Both the position numbers and the translations under genes were made by a program. Below, in pieces: positions 47,446-56,170 of a DNA stretch of 64,000 nucleotides. The first letter of the stretch is position 1; every line of letters begins with the position of its first letter. The notes below the pieces were generated by a model that had not been told where the DNA came from, ran no database searches, and saw only the letters and a program-made list of their open reading frames with translations. Source of the DNA: Pseudosporangium ferrugineum (GTDB taxonomy: Bacteria > Actinomycetota > Actinomycetes > Mycobacteriales > Micromonosporaceae); the NCBI RefSeq assembly GCF_003002065.1, contig NZ_PVZG01000013.1, positions 124,001 through 188,000 of the forward strand, written 5' to 3'.

Positions 47446-49206
47446 ATGATCGGCGTGTCAGACGAAGCAGTCGAAGTCAGCGAGCCGGTCGGCCGGGTCC
47501 TCGGGACCGCCGACGCCACCCCGTTGCAGTTCTGGACGGCGGTGACGCCGGGCAGCTACCTGCAGCTCGACGACGTGGTCGTGACCAGCCGCGACCTGCC
47601 CGACCGCGAGCCGGTGAAGATCGCCGGCGTGGTCACCCAGGTGCGCGCGCGGCACGAGGGCGCGCAGTTCGACTCCGACGTGTTCGCGATCGCCGAGGGG
47701 ACGCTGCCCGCGCTGGTGCAGGAGGCGGCGGAGATCACCACCACCCGCGTCGACCCCGAGCTCTACGTCCCGCCGGCGCCGGGGGCGGTCGTGCACCGGG
47801 CGTCCGGCGCGGCCCGCGACGCGGCGCTGCACTTCGACCGGATGGAGCGCCGGGTCCCGATGGGCACCGGCCGCGACGGCGTCCCGGTGTTCCTCAACGC
47901 CGACTTCCTCGACGGCACCCGGGGCGCGCACGTGTCGATCTCCGGCATCTCGGGCGTCGCGACCAAGACCAGCTTCGCCACGTTCCTGCTCTACTCGGTG
48001 TTCCGCTCGGGGGCGCTGGGCGCCGACGGCACCAACGCGCGGGCGCTGATCTTCAACGTCAAGGGCGAGGACCTGCTCTTCCTCGACCACGAGAACACCA
48101 AGCTCGACGACGCCACCACGGCGAACTACAAGCTGCTCGGGCTGCCCGCCTCGGCGTTCCCCGACGTGCGGGTCTACGCGCCGCCGCGGGCCGGCGACTC
48201 GTCCGGGGCGCCCGACGTGAACAGTCGGCTCACCGGGGTGGACAGCTTCTACTGGACGCTCGAGGAGTTCTGCGCCAACCGGCTTCTGCCGTACGTGTTC
48301 GCGGACGCCGACGACGAGCGCCAGCAGTACACGATGGTGGTGCACTCGGTCACCGCGCACCTCGCCCGGCATGCCGTGGCGGCCGAGGGCGGCATCAGCA
48401 TCGACGGCCGGCGCCTCGGGTCGTACGGTGATCTCGTCGACCACGTGGTGGACCAGCTCACCGACGACGAGACCCGGTCGACGTGGGCGGGCAGCGCGGT
48501 CAACATGGGCACGGTCAACGCGTTCGCCCGGCGCCTGATCGGCAGCAAGCGCGATCTGTCCCGGCTGATCCGGGGCGACCTGGCGGCCCGCCGCCCGCAT
48601 CAGATCAAGACCGCGGAGAGTGCCCAGGTCACCGTCGTCGACCTGCACAACCTTCCGGACCGCGCGCAGCGCTTCGTGGTCGGCGTGACGCTCAAGACCG
48701 AGTTCGACGACAAGGAGAAGTCCGGCACCGGCCGGCCGCTGCTGTTCGTGGTCCTCGACGAGCTCAACAAGTACGCACCCCGCGAGGGCTCCTCGCCGAT
48801 CAAGGAGGTGCTGCTGGACATCGCCGAGCGGGGCCGCTCGCTGGGCGTGATCCTGATCGGCGCGCAGCAGACCGCGAGCGAGGTCGAGCGCCGCATCGTC
48901 ACCAACTCGGCCATCCGGGTGGTCGGCCGCCTCGACCCGGCGGAGGCCTCCCGCCCGGAGTACGGCTTCCTGCCCCCGGCCATGCGCCAGCGTGCCCTGC
49001 TGGCCCGGCCCGGCACGATGTTCGTCAACCAGCCCGACATCCCGGTGCCGCTCTGCGTCGAGTTCCCCTTCCCGGCCTGGGCGACCCGCAAATCCGAGTC
49101 CGGGCCACCGCCGGCCGGCGCCATGCGCTCGATGGTGCAGGGCGTCGACCCGTTCGCCGTCGTGGGCGGCCGCGGCGGTTCGTCGGACGACGACATTCCG
49201 TTCTAG
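47446..49206 (+). CDS. HerA-like ATPase / DNA-translocase-type protein
   Basis: 586 residues. The N-terminal ~110 residues look like the HAS-barrel of HerA (PGSYLQLDDVVVTSRDLPDREPVKIAGVVTQVRARHEG). An FtsK/HerA-type ATPase core follows: P-loop region ISGISGVATKTSFATFLLY near residue 168, Walker B RPLLFVVLDELNKYAP, and sensor/arginine regions in GVILIGAQQTASEVERRIVTNSAIRVVGRLDPAEA. The P-loop is non-canonical (T rather than G before the Lys). HerA pumps DNA into NurA during end resection; the NurA-like nuclease and SbcCD are encoded directly downstream. ATG at 47446; a GTG at 47455 is possible. Confidence 0.82.
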   Translation: MIGVSDEAVEVSEPVGRVLGTADATPLQFWTAVTPGSYLQLDDVVVTSRDLPDREPVKIAGVVTQVRARHEGAQFDSDVFAIAEGTLPALVQEAAEITTTRVDPELYVPPAPGAVVHRASGAARDAALHFDRMERRVPMGTGRDGVPVFLNADFLDGTRGAHVSISGISGVATKTSFATFLLYSVFRSGALGADGTNARALIFNVKGEDLLFLDHENTKLDDATTANYKLLGLPASAFPDVRVYAPPRAGDSSGAPDVNSRLTGVDSFYWTLEEFCANRLLPYVFADADDERQQYTMVVHSVTAHLARHAVAAEGGISIDGRRLGSYGDLVDHVVDQLTDDETRSTWAGSAVNMGTVNAFARRLIGSKRDLSRLIRGDLAARRPHQIKTAESAQVTVVDLHNLPDRAQRFVVGVTLKTEFDDKEKSGTGRPLLFVVLDELNKYAPREGSSPIKEVLLDIAERGRSLGVILIGAQQTASEVERRIVTNSAIRVVGRLDPAEASRPEYGFLPPAMRQRALLARPGTMFVNQPDIPVPLCVEFPFPAWATRKSESGPPPAGAMRSMVQGVDPFAVVGGRGGSSDDDIPF

Positions 49207-49209
49207 GGT
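49204..49209 (+). promoter_or_regulatory. -10 element of possible internal leaderless sbcD promoter
   Basis: TAGGGT, whose TAG is also the stop codon of the HerA-like gene, then six bases and the ATG of sbcD. It would allow expression of sbcD independent of the upstream gene. Confidence 0.4.
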
Positions 49210-49215
49210 TCTGCG

Positions 49216-50367
49216 ATGCGCATCCTGCACACGTCCGATTGGCACGTCGGGAAGGTCCTCAAGGGACGCAGCCGGCACGAGGAGCACATCCGCGTGCTGG
49301 GCCAGGTCGTCGAGGTCGCCCGCGCCGAGCAGCCCGATCTGGTGATCGTGGCCGGTGACCTGTACGACACCGCCGCGCCCTCGCCGGACGCGACCCGGGT
49401 GGTGACCCGCGCCCTGTCCGCGCTGCGGCAGACCGGCGCCCGGGTGGTGGCGATCGGCGGCAACCACGACAACGGGCAGGCGCTGGACGCGCTGCGGCCG
49501 TGGGCCGACGCCGCGGGCATCGAGCTGCGCGGGTCCGTACGCGACAAGCCCGACGACCTGATCATCAAGGGTGAGACGGCCGCCGGGGAGCGCTGGCAGC
49601 TCGCTGCCCTGCCGTTCCTGTCCCAGCGCTTCGCGGTCCGGGCCGTGGAGATGTACGAGCTGACCGCCGCCGAGGCCACCCAGACGTACGCCGACCACGT
49701 CGCCCGCCTGATCGGCCGGCTCGCCGAGGGCTTCGCCGAGCCCGGCGTGGTCAACCTGCTCACCGCGCACCTGACGGTCGTCGGCGCCAGCTCCGGCGGC
49801 GGCGAGCGGGAGGCACACACCGTGATGGGTTACGCCGTCCCGGCCACCGTGTTCCCGTCCAACGCGCACTACGTGGCGCTCGGACACCTGCACCGTTCAC
49901 AGCGGGTCATCGGCCCCTGCCCGGTGCGTTACAGCGGCAGCCCGCTCGCGGTCGACTTCGGCGAGGAGGAGAACGTCTGCTCGGTGGCGATCGTGGACGT
50001 CTCCGTCGACAAGGCCGCCCGGACGCGCGACGTGCCGGTGACCTCCGCCCGGAGCCTGCGTACGGTGCGCGGCAGCCTCGACCAGCTCGCCACGGTGAAC
50101 CTTCCGGACGCGTGGTTGCGGGTCTACGTGCGGGAGACGCCGCGGGTGGGGCTGCGCGAGGACGTGCAGGAGCTGTTGCCCAACGCCCTCGAGGTGCGCA
50201 TCGACCCGGACATGGTGCCGGACAAGGCGGGGGAGCGGATGGCCCAGCGCGCCGGCCGTTCACCGCGCCAGCTCTTCGGCGACTACCTGGACAGCCGCGG
50301 GAACGCCGAGGAAGGCGTCCGTGAACTCTTCGACCAGCTGTATGACGAGGTGAGCACCCAGCAATGA
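49216..50367 (+). CDS. sbcD: exonuclease subunit SbcD (Mre11-type)
   Basis: 383 residues. Metallophosphoesterase motifs in order: D8-W-H10 (TSDWHVGKVLKG), VAGDLYDTAAPS, GGNHDNGQALDAL, TAHLTVV, GHLHRSQ. This Mn2+-dependent nuclease subunit pairs with SbcC to process blocked or hairpin DNA ends. The C-terminal part (RVYVRETPRVGLREDVQELLPNALEVRI) is the SbcC-contact region. ATG nine bases after the HerA-like stop; its own stop overlaps sbcC (ATGA). Confidence 0.95.
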   Translation: MRILHTSDWHVGKVLKGRSRHEEHIRVLGQVVEVARAEQPDLVIVAGDLYDTAAPSPDATRVVTRALSALRQTGARVVAIGGNHDNGQALDALRPWADAAGIELRGSVRDKPDDLIIKGETAAGERWQLAALPFLSQRFAVRAVEMYELTAAEATQTYADHVARLIGRLAEGFAEPGVVNLLTAHLTVVGASSGGGEREAHTVMGYAVPATVFPSNAHYVALGHLHRSQRVIGPCPVRYSGSPLAVDFGEEENVCSVAIVDVSVDKAARTRDVPVTSARSLRTVRGSLDQLATVNLPDAWLRVYVRETPRVGLREDVQELLPNALEVRIDPDMVPDKAGERMAQRAGRSPRQLFGDYLDSRGNAEEGVRELFDQLYDEVSTQQ

Positions 50368-52898
50368 GGCCTCTGCGGCTCGACATGGCCGGCTTCACGG
50401 TGTTCCGCGACGAGACCACCGTGGACTTCACCGACGCCGACTACTTCGCCCTGGTCGGCCCGACCGGCTCCGGCAAGTCCACCGTGCTCGACGGCATCTG
50501 CTTCGCCCTGTACGGCACCGTGCCCCGGTGGGGCGGCAGCCGCGGCATCGGCAACGCGCTCGCACCGTCGGCCACCGAGGCCCGGGTGCGGCTGGTCTTC
50601 GAATCGGCCGGCTCCCGCTACGTCGCGACCCGGGTGGTGCGCCGCGACGGCCGCGGCAACGTGAAGACGGCGGGCGCCGGCCTGCAGCTCATGCCGCCCG
50701 GCTTCGACGTCACCCGGCTCGACACCGGGATGAGCCTCGACGACCTCGGCGACGTGCTGGCCGGCACCCCGGCCGAGATGGACCGGGCGGTGGTGGACGC
50801 GGTCGGGCTGCCGTACGAGCAGTTCACCAGCTGCGTCGTGCTGCCGCAGGGTCAGTTCGCGGACTTCCTGCACGCCAAGCCCGCGACCCGCCAGCAGATC
50901 CTGGTCAACCTGCTCGGCCTGCACGTGTACGAGGAGGTGCAGGCCCGCGCCTCCACCCGCGCCACGAAGGCGGAGGCCCAGCTCGCGGTCGTGGATCAGG
51001 CGTTGTCTGGGCTCGCCGACGCCGACGACGAGGCGGTCGACGCCGCGGCCGCCCGGCTCGCCGCGATGCGCGAGCTCACCACGCAGGTCGAGGCGGCCAT
51101 GCCGCGGTTGCGGGCCGCCCGGGAGCGCGAGGCCGAGCTGGCCGCCGCCCGCGACGCCGTCGCCGAGGAGCTCACCGCGCTCGCCCGGGTGCGGGCGCCG
51201 GCCGGCAGCGCCCGGATCGCCGAGGCCGCGGCCGCCGCGCGGGCCGGGCTCACCGAGGCGACCACCGGCGTGCGCACCGCGGAGGAACGCGAGGAGAAGG
51301 TACGCGGTGAGCTGGCGGCGGCCGGCGACGCGGGCTCGCTCGGGCTGCTCCTCGACCGGCACACCGAGTACGACCGGCTGACCGGCCAGGCGGAGTGGTT
51401 CGCGGGCGAGGTCTCGGTCGCCGAGGTCGAGTACAAGGACGCCGTCGCCGCCGCCGAGCTGGCCAAGGCGGCGCACCTCGGCGCCGAGCAGCTCCTGGAG
51501 CAGGCCCGCCTGGACTACGCCGAGGCGCAGACCGTCGACCGGGCCGCCGCGCTGCGCGCCCACCTGACCGCCGGGCACGAGTGCCCGGTCTGCGAGCAGC
51601 GGGTGACCGCCGTGCCGCCGATGCCGGAGGGCTCGGCGGTGCAGGCCGCCGAGCGTCAGGGCAAGGCTGCCCGGGCCGCGGCCGACGTGGCGTCGACGGC
51701 GTGGAAGCAGCGCGACGCCGTCGCCCGCGAGCTGGAGCGCGGCCTCGACCGCAAGCGCGCCCAGTACGAGCAGCACCGGTCGCGGCTGGCCGAGGTCAAG
51801 GCGGGGCTCGCCGAGTCGCCGGGCGTGGAGGCGCTGCGCACCCGCCTCGCCGAGCTGACCCGCCTCCAGCGCAGGCTCGACGAGGCCGGCGCGGAGGTGC
51901 GTTCCGCCCGCGAGGCCCAGCGCAAGGCCCAGGCCGCGGTCACCACCGCCGAGGAGCAGCAGCGCACGGCGTGGCGCTCGTTCGACGCGGTCCGCGACGC
52001 GGTGGCCCGGTTCGGGCCGCCGCCGGCCGACCGGGACGACCTCGCGGGAGCCTGGTCGGCCCTGGTCGAGTGGGCCGGGGAGTCAGCGCGGCGGCGGGAG
52101 GCCGACCGGGAGGCGGCGACCGCTGCGGTCGAGGCGGCCCAGGCGCAGACGCGGCAGCTCCGCGCGGAGGTTGCTGAGCTCTTCACCGGTCACGGCCTGC
52201 CGGCCCCGGCCGGGGCCGCGGACGCCGGCCCCCGGCCGGCCGGGGGCGGTCAGGATCCCGCCGCCGACGCCGACCTCATCCGGGCGGCGGCGGTGGCGGC
52301 GGAGCGGGCCGAGGCGGCCTGGCAGCGGCTCGCGGACCGGCGCGAGGAGGCCCGGGTGTACGCGGAGCAGCGCGCGGCCCTGGTGCGCGACGGTCGCGTG
52401 GCCAAGTCCCTCGCCGGGCACCTGCGCGCCAACAACTTCGAGCGCTGGCTCCTGGAGGAGGCCCTGGACCTGCTGGTCGACGGCGCCTCCCGGATCCTGC
52501 GGGAGCTGACCGGCGGCCAGTACGACCTGATGCACGACAAGGGCGAGTTCTTCGTCATCGACCACCACGACGCCGGCCTGCGCCGGGCCGTCCGCACGCT
52601 CTCCGGCGGCGAGACGTTCCAGGCCTCGCTGGCGCTGGCGCTGGCCCTGTCCGAGCAGCTGGCCGGCATGTCGACCACCGCCGCCAGCCTCGAGTCGATC
52701 GTGCTCGACGAGGGCTTCGGCACCCTCGACGCGGCGACGCTGGACGTGGTCGCGGCGACGCTGGAGAACCTCGCCGCCCGCGGCGACCGCATGGTCGGGG
52801 TGGTCACCCACGTGAACGCGCTGGCCGAGCGCGTCCCGGTGCGCTTCGAGGTGCACAAGGACGCCCGTACGGCGCACGTGGAGAGGGTCGGCCTGTGA
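50364..52898 (+). CDS. sbcC: exonuclease subunit SbcC (Rad50-type ATPase)
   Basis: 844 residues. N-terminal Walker A GPTGSGKST (K38) with LVFESAGSRYVATRVVRRDG, long Ala/Glu/Arg-rich coiled coils at about 190-390 and 430-650, and a zinc hook C407-P-V-C410 between them. The C-terminal lobe has LAGHLRANNFERWLLEEALDLL, TLSGGETFQASLALALALSEQL and Walker B ESIVLDEGFGTLD. It gates SbcD by ATP-driven movement. Rather short coiled coils for the family (E. coli SbcC is over 1000 residues). Start overlaps sbcD. Confidence 0.95.
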   Translation: MRPLRLDMAGFTVFRDETTVDFTDADYFALVGPTGSGKSTVLDGICFALYGTVPRWGGSRGIGNALAPSATEARVRLVFESAGSRYVATRVVRRDGRGNVKTAGAGLQLMPPGFDVTRLDTGMSLDDLGDVLAGTPAEMDRAVVDAVGLPYEQFTSCVVLPQGQFADFLHAKPATRQQILVNLLGLHVYEEVQARASTRATKAEAQLAVVDQALSGLADADDEAVDAAAARLAAMRELTTQVEAAMPRLRAAREREAELAAARDAVAEELTALARVRAPAGSARIAEAAAAARAGLTEATTGVRTAEEREEKVRGELAAAGDAGSLGLLLDRHTEYDRLTGQAEWFAGEVSVAEVEYKDAVAAAELAKAAHLGAEQLLEQARLDYAEAQTVDRAAALRAHLTAGHECPVCEQRVTAVPPMPEGSAVQAAERQGKAARAAADVASTAWKQRDAVARELERGLDRKRAQYEQHRSRLAEVKAGLAESPGVEALRTRLAELTRLQRRLDEAGAEVRSAREAQRKAQAAVTTAEEQQRTAWRSFDAVRDAVARFGPPPADRDDLAGAWSALVEWAGESARRREADREAATAAVEAAQAQTRQLRAEVAELFTGHGLPAPAGAADAGPRPAGGGQDPAADADLIRAAAVAAERAEAAWQRLADRREEARVYAEQRAALVRDGRVAKSLAGHLRANNFERWLLEEALDLLVDGASRILRELTGGQYDLMHDKGEFFVIDHHDAGLRRAVRTLSGGETFQASLALALALSEQLAGMSTTAASLESIVLDEGFGTLDAATLDVVAATLENLAARGDRMVGVVTHVNALAERVPVRFEVHKDARTAHVERVGL

Positions 52899-52926
52899 CG
52901 GGGGCTCGCGTGGAGGGGGTGGGTCT

Positions 52927-53898
52927 GTGACGCGGATGTTCGTCGACGCCTGGGATCCGGCGTACGGGGCCTCGTTCGAGGGCGGGGACGCCTCCGACGG
53001 GCCGGCCTCGCCGAGCAGTGCCCAGGTCGACACGGACGTCGAGGTGCCCGCCGCGCAGTGGGCGCCGATCGACGTGGCCGCCGGGGTGCGCTGCCCCGAC
53101 GTGGTCTTCCTGGTGGACGGGGTGCGCCGCAACGACGCCGGCCTGTGGACCGCCGAGGAGGACGGCCAGTCGTACGCCGGGCTGGCTGCCTCGTACGCGG
53201 CCGGCGTGGTCCGCTGCGACCTGCGCCGGGGAGTGGCGGAGCTGGCCGGCGCGCGCGTCGGACGCGGGCTGTTCACGGCGAGCCCCTCGGCCGGGGACGT
53301 CCAGGCCGGCTCGGTGCGGTACGAGGTGCACCGGGTCAGCGGCACCGGCGAGGCGAGCAAGCTGCCCGCCGCTGTCCAGGCCCCGCTCACCGCGCTGGAG
53401 ATCGACATCTCGGGCGAGGCGCGCAACCACGGCTCGGACGGCGCCGACCTGCTCGTCGTCGACGGCCCGTTGCGCAACCGCCGCCAGCTCCCGCGCACGA
53501 TCGGCTATGTGAAGACGCAGCAGAAGCAGTACCTCCCGGCCCAGCTGGCCCGGGTGGTCACCGCGTTGCGCCCCGGCCAGCGGACCCCGGTCTTCGCCCT
53601 CGGTACGGTCTGGGGCGGCTGGTCCTGGTATCTGCGCCTGCCCGGCGGCTCGGGCGCGCCCTGGTCGGGAATTGTCCGGGTGGAGTGCTCGCCCGACCTG
53701 ACGCCCGAGGAGGCCATCGAGCTCGCCGAGGTGTCGGGGGCGACCCTGCCGCGCTTCGCCTCGTCGGCCTACAAGGACCCCCGCGCCCCGCAGAACCTGG
53801 TGCCGATCGCGGGCCTGGAACGGCGGCTGCGGGGCCTGCTCGGCGACGCACGGGTGCTGCACCGCGCCCTCACCCTGGCAACCGCCCACACCCGCTGA
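52927..53898 (+). CDS. NurA-like nuclease domain protein
   Basis: 323 residues. DVVFLVDGVRRNDAGLW (D64) matches the first metal-binding motif of NurA, a 5'-3' nuclease of archaeal DNA-end resection. DLLVVDGPLRNRR (D179) and TIGYVKTQQKQYL (K196) match the next, and WGGWSWYLRLPG and the C-terminal helices follow the same order. It begins 28 bases after sbcC on the same strand. With the HerA-like ATPase, SbcD and SbcC it completes a HerA-NurA-Mre11-Rad50 set. Assignment by motif order and context; GTG at 52927 or ATG at 52936 could start it. Confidence 0.72.
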   Translation: MTRMFVDAWDPAYGASFEGGDASDGPASPSSAQVDTDVEVPAAQWAPIDVAAGVRCPDVVFLVDGVRRNDAGLWTAEEDGQSYAGLAASYAAGVVRCDLRRGVAELAGARVGRGLFTASPSAGDVQAGSVRYEVHRVSGTGEASKLPAAVQAPLTALEIDISGEARNHGSDGADLLVVDGPLRNRRQLPRTIGYVKTQQKQYLPAQLARVVTALRPGQRTPVFALGTVWGGWSWYLRLPGGSGAPWSGIVRVECSPDLTPEEAIELAEVSGATLPRFASSAYKDPRAPQNLVPIAGLERRLRGLLGDARVLHRALTLATAHTR

Positions 53899-53914
53899 CC
53901 GCCCACACCCGCTG
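53881..53914. repeat. 17-bp tandem duplication spanning the NurA-like stop codon
   Basis: ACCGCCCACACCCGCTG occurs twice in a row; the TGA stop lies across the junction. Part of the repeat-rich 3' flank. Confidence 0.9.
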
Positions 53915-54050
53915 ACCGCCCGCCGCCGCCCGAACGCCGCCCGGCCCGCGGCCACCCGACAGGGTCCCCGCCGCCCGGGCCGGCGGCGGTCGCCCGCCGG
54001 GCACGGCCACCCCTGCCCACGGCGGTCAGCCAGCCGGCGCGGTCACCCAG

Positions 54051-54113
54051 GCGGCGCGGTCAGTGGGGCGGCGCGGTCAGTGGGGCGGCGCGGTCAGTGG
54101 GGCGGCGCGGTCA
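54051..54113. repeat. 17-bp tandem array, about 3.7 copies
   Basis: GCGGCGCGGTCAGTGGG at 54051, 54068 and 54085, with a partial copy from 54102. Because 17 is not divisible by three, the same short peptide appears in all three forward frames, an artefact rather than a gene. Confidence 0.95.
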
Positions 54114-54441
54114 CCCAGGTGGGGCGGCCAGCCAGGCGGCGCGGCCAGCGGTGGCCGGCTCGGGCAGTGCCGGGCCGGTCAGCGGCGGCCGTCCGGGCCG
54201 GCCAAGCCGACGGTGGCCACCAGGGTTGGCGGCGGCCGTCCGGGCCGGCTCGCGGCCGGGGCGGGCGGTGGCGGTTGACCGGTTAGTACCTTTCGGCGGT
54301 TCCTGGCGGACCTGCTCACCGTTGCCGTCACGCTACTCAACGCGTACCCGAGATGGGGGTTTTGCGACTCTGGGTGAAGGCCTCATGACGCGGTGCTGAT
54401 TCGACATCCGCCGAGCGTGTGGGATGCGCACTGCGCGTCTG

Positions 54442-54469
54442 TCGACGGGACCGACTTGCTGAGTATTAT
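54442..54469 (+). promoter_or_regulatory. promoter candidate for the ECF sigma operon
   Basis: TCGACG (54442-54447) and TATTAT (54464-54469), 16 bases apart, are the best -35/-10 pair in the region. This would give a leader of about 245 bases before the sigma gene. Weak -35 match. Confidence 0.3.
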
Positions 54470-54499
54470 TCGCGTGCCCCCTGGCCCGTATCGGTGCCT

Positions 54500-54658
54500 A
54501 TGGATGAATGTTGCGCCCCCCACGCGCGCTGCGGCCCCCGCGTTCCCGCGGGCGGCCGGGCGTGCCCCAACGCGCTTGGAACCGGAGGAACCTCTTGCGA
54601 CTGCGCGTCGATGCTCCCCCTCCTGCCCCGGGTCGGGAAATTTTCCCGCTCGCTTTGA
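54500..54658 (+). CDS. possible 52-residue Cys-rich leader ORF (uncertain)
   Basis: Frame starting MDECCAPHARCG with six Cys (two adjacent, then single ones, then CDC) and closing KFSRSL. It lies between the promoter candidate and the ECF sigma gene, where a short regulatory ORF or redox-sensing peptide would fit. No RBS is visible and codon use is not decisive, so chance remains likely. Confidence 0.2.
   Translation: MDECCAPHARCGPRVPAGGRACPNALGTGGTSCDCASMLPLLPRVGKFSRSL
54634..54648. promoter_or_regulatory. 15-bp palindrome in the ECF sigma leader
   Basis: CGGGAAA-T-TTTCCCG, 72 bases before the sigma gene start, in an A/T-richer patch of an otherwise GC-rich leader. Could be a protein-binding site. 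Confidence 0.35.
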
Positions 54659-54719
54659 TCCCGGCGGGGCACCCCGCCCGTATGACAGGCGACGGGGAAA
54701 GCACCGGCAGGAGGAATCG

Positions 54720-55397
54720 ATGCATGCGATGGTCATGGAGCGGCTCACGCCGGATGGGGTGCGCGTCATGACGCAGCAGCGTTCCGGAGGCCGGTGGCAG
54801 GCTCTCGACGGAGGCCGTAGTGCGGACAATGATGACGCTGTGATGCCGCGGCAGGCCCGCCACGAGGCAGGGTCCGCGACCGCGAGTCACGAGGACACCC
54901 TCGTCCGGATGCTCTACGAGGAGCACGCGGGACCGCTGCTGATGTTCGTCCTCCGCCTCACCGGCGGGGACCGGCAGCGCGCCGAGGACATCGTCCAGGA
55001 GACGCTGCTGAGGGCGTGGCGCAACGCGCACCGCCTCGGCGCCCAGGGCCAGCAGTCGCTGCGGCCGTGGCTGGTCACGGTGGCCCGGCGGATCGCGATC
55101 GACGACCACCGCAGCACCAGCGCCCGCCCGCCGGAGACGTACGACCGGGAGCTCGAGAGCTTCCCCAGTACGGCCGACGACACGGACCGGGTCCTCCAGC
55201 TGATGACGGTCACGGACGCCCTGCGTACTCTTAGCCAGTCGCACCGGGAGATCCTCGTGGAGACGTACTTCCGCGGCCGGACCGTTCCGGAGGCGGCGGA
55301 GGTGCTCGGCCTGCCGCTGGGCACCGCCAAGTCGCGTGTGTACTACGCCCTGCGGGCCCTGCGTACGGCCCTGCAGCAGCGGGGGGTGACAGAGTAA
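54720..55397 (+). CDS. ECF RNA polymerase sigma factor
   Basis: 225 residues. After a ~55-residue N-terminal extension, region 2 (about 60-125; LVRMLYEEHAGPLLMFVLRLTGGDRQRAEDIVQETLLRAWRNAH, then LRPWLVTVARRIAIDDHRS) and region 4 (about 160-215; ALRTLSQSHREILVETYFRGRTVPEAAEVLGLPLGTAKSRVYYALRALR). AGGAGG lies nine bases before the ATG at 54720. The next gene, a zinc anti-sigma factor, starts within its TAA stop (TAATG), so both are translated together. Similar to SigL/SigK-like factors held inactive at the membrane. Confidence 0.95.
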   Translation: MHAMVMERLTPDGVRVMTQQRSGGRWQALDGGRSADNDDAVMPRQARHEAGSATASHEDTLVRMLYEEHAGPLLMFVLRLTGGDRQRAEDIVQETLLRAWRNAHRLGAQGQQSLRPWLVTVARRIAIDDHRSTSARPPETYDRELESFPSTADDTDRVLQLMTVTDALRTLSQSHREILVETYFRGRTVPEAAEVLGLPLGTAKSRVYYALRALRTALQQRGVTE

Positions 55398-56170
55398 TGA
55401 CGCAGGAACAGCACTTCGACGTCGCCGCGTACGCCCTGGGCGTGCTCGACGAGCGCGACGCCGCCCGCTTCGAGGACCATCTGATCGACTGCCCGGCCTG
55501 CGCCATCGAGCTCGAGTCGCTGCTGCCGGTGGTGGACATCCTCTCGGACGTGGACGCGGACGCGCTGGTGGCCAGCGAGCAGTCGCGACGCGACGGTGTC
55601 GTGCTCAAGAAGATGCTCGGCGAGGTCAAGCAGGAGCGCCGCCGGGCGAACAGCCGCCGGCTCTACTCGCTGGCCGCGGCGGTCGTCGTCTTCGCGATGC
55701 TCTCGATCGGCGCGCTCTTCGCCGGCGGCCAGTGGCTCGCCCCGGACCAGGGCCCGCAGCCGCCGGCCCAGCGTTCGAGCAAGCAGCTCGACCCGCTGCC
55801 GCTGGCTCAGGGCGGCAGCGGCATCGGTGGCACGCCGCTCGCCGGTGAGACGTACACCAGCACCGACAACCGCAGCGGCGTCTCGGCGTCGGTGGGCTTC
55901 GAGCCGAAGGACTGGGGCACCCAGGTCTCCTTCGCGGTCTCGAACATCAAGGGTCCGCTGACCTGCCGCCTGGTCGCGGTGCGCACGGACGGCAACTCCG
56001 AGGTCCTGTCGACCTGGACGGTGGGTGAGAAGGGGTGGGGCACGGCGGCCCAGCCCGAGCCGCTGCTGCTGCAGGCCGTCACCGCGCTGCCCCGCGCCGA
56101 CATCGCGCACATCCAGGTGCAGTCGATCGACCCCAAGGGCACCACGGAGACGCTGGTCCGCGTGCCCTGA
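55397..56170 (+). CDS. membrane anti-sigma factor with zinc motif
   Basis: 257 residues. N-terminal zinc anti-sigma domain: H28-x3-C32-x2-C35 in FEDHLIDCPACAIELESLLP. A single membrane helix at about 90-110 (LAAAVVVFAMLSIGALFAGG), then an extracytoplasmic domain of about 140 residues, RskA/RsmA-like in layout (ETYTSTDNRSGVSASVGFEPKDWGTQVSFAVSNIKGPLTCRLVAV). It binds the preceding sigma factor and releases it on a surface or redox signal. Start overlaps the sigma stop by one base. Confidence 0.92.
   Translation: MTQEQHFDVAAYALGVLDERDAARFEDHLIDCPACAIELESLLPVVDILSDVDADALVASEQSRRDGVVLKKMLGEVKQERRRANSRRLYSLAAAVVVFAMLSIGALFAGGQWLAPDQGPQPPAQRSSKQLDPLPLAQGGSGIGGTPLAGETYTSTDNRSGVSASVGFEPKDWGTQVSFAVSNIKGPLTCRLVAVRTDGNSEVLSTWTVGEKGWGTAAQPEPLLLQAVTALPRADIAHIQVQSIDPKGTTETLVRVP

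Larger units (their letters stand above)
53899..54719. other. 821-base region without a firm gene: repeats, then leader of the ECF sigma gene
   Basis: Bases 53899-54290 are GC-rich degenerate repeats (17-bp arrays). From about 54290 composition becomes more balanced and contains a promoter candidate, a short Cys-rich ORF and a palindrome, each listed separately. No RNA gene recognised. Confidence 0.6.

Noticed and set aside
54063..54399. Three staggered short frames all starting with the same peptide
   Set aside because: They arise because a 17-bp tandem repeat shifts the same bases through all three frames.
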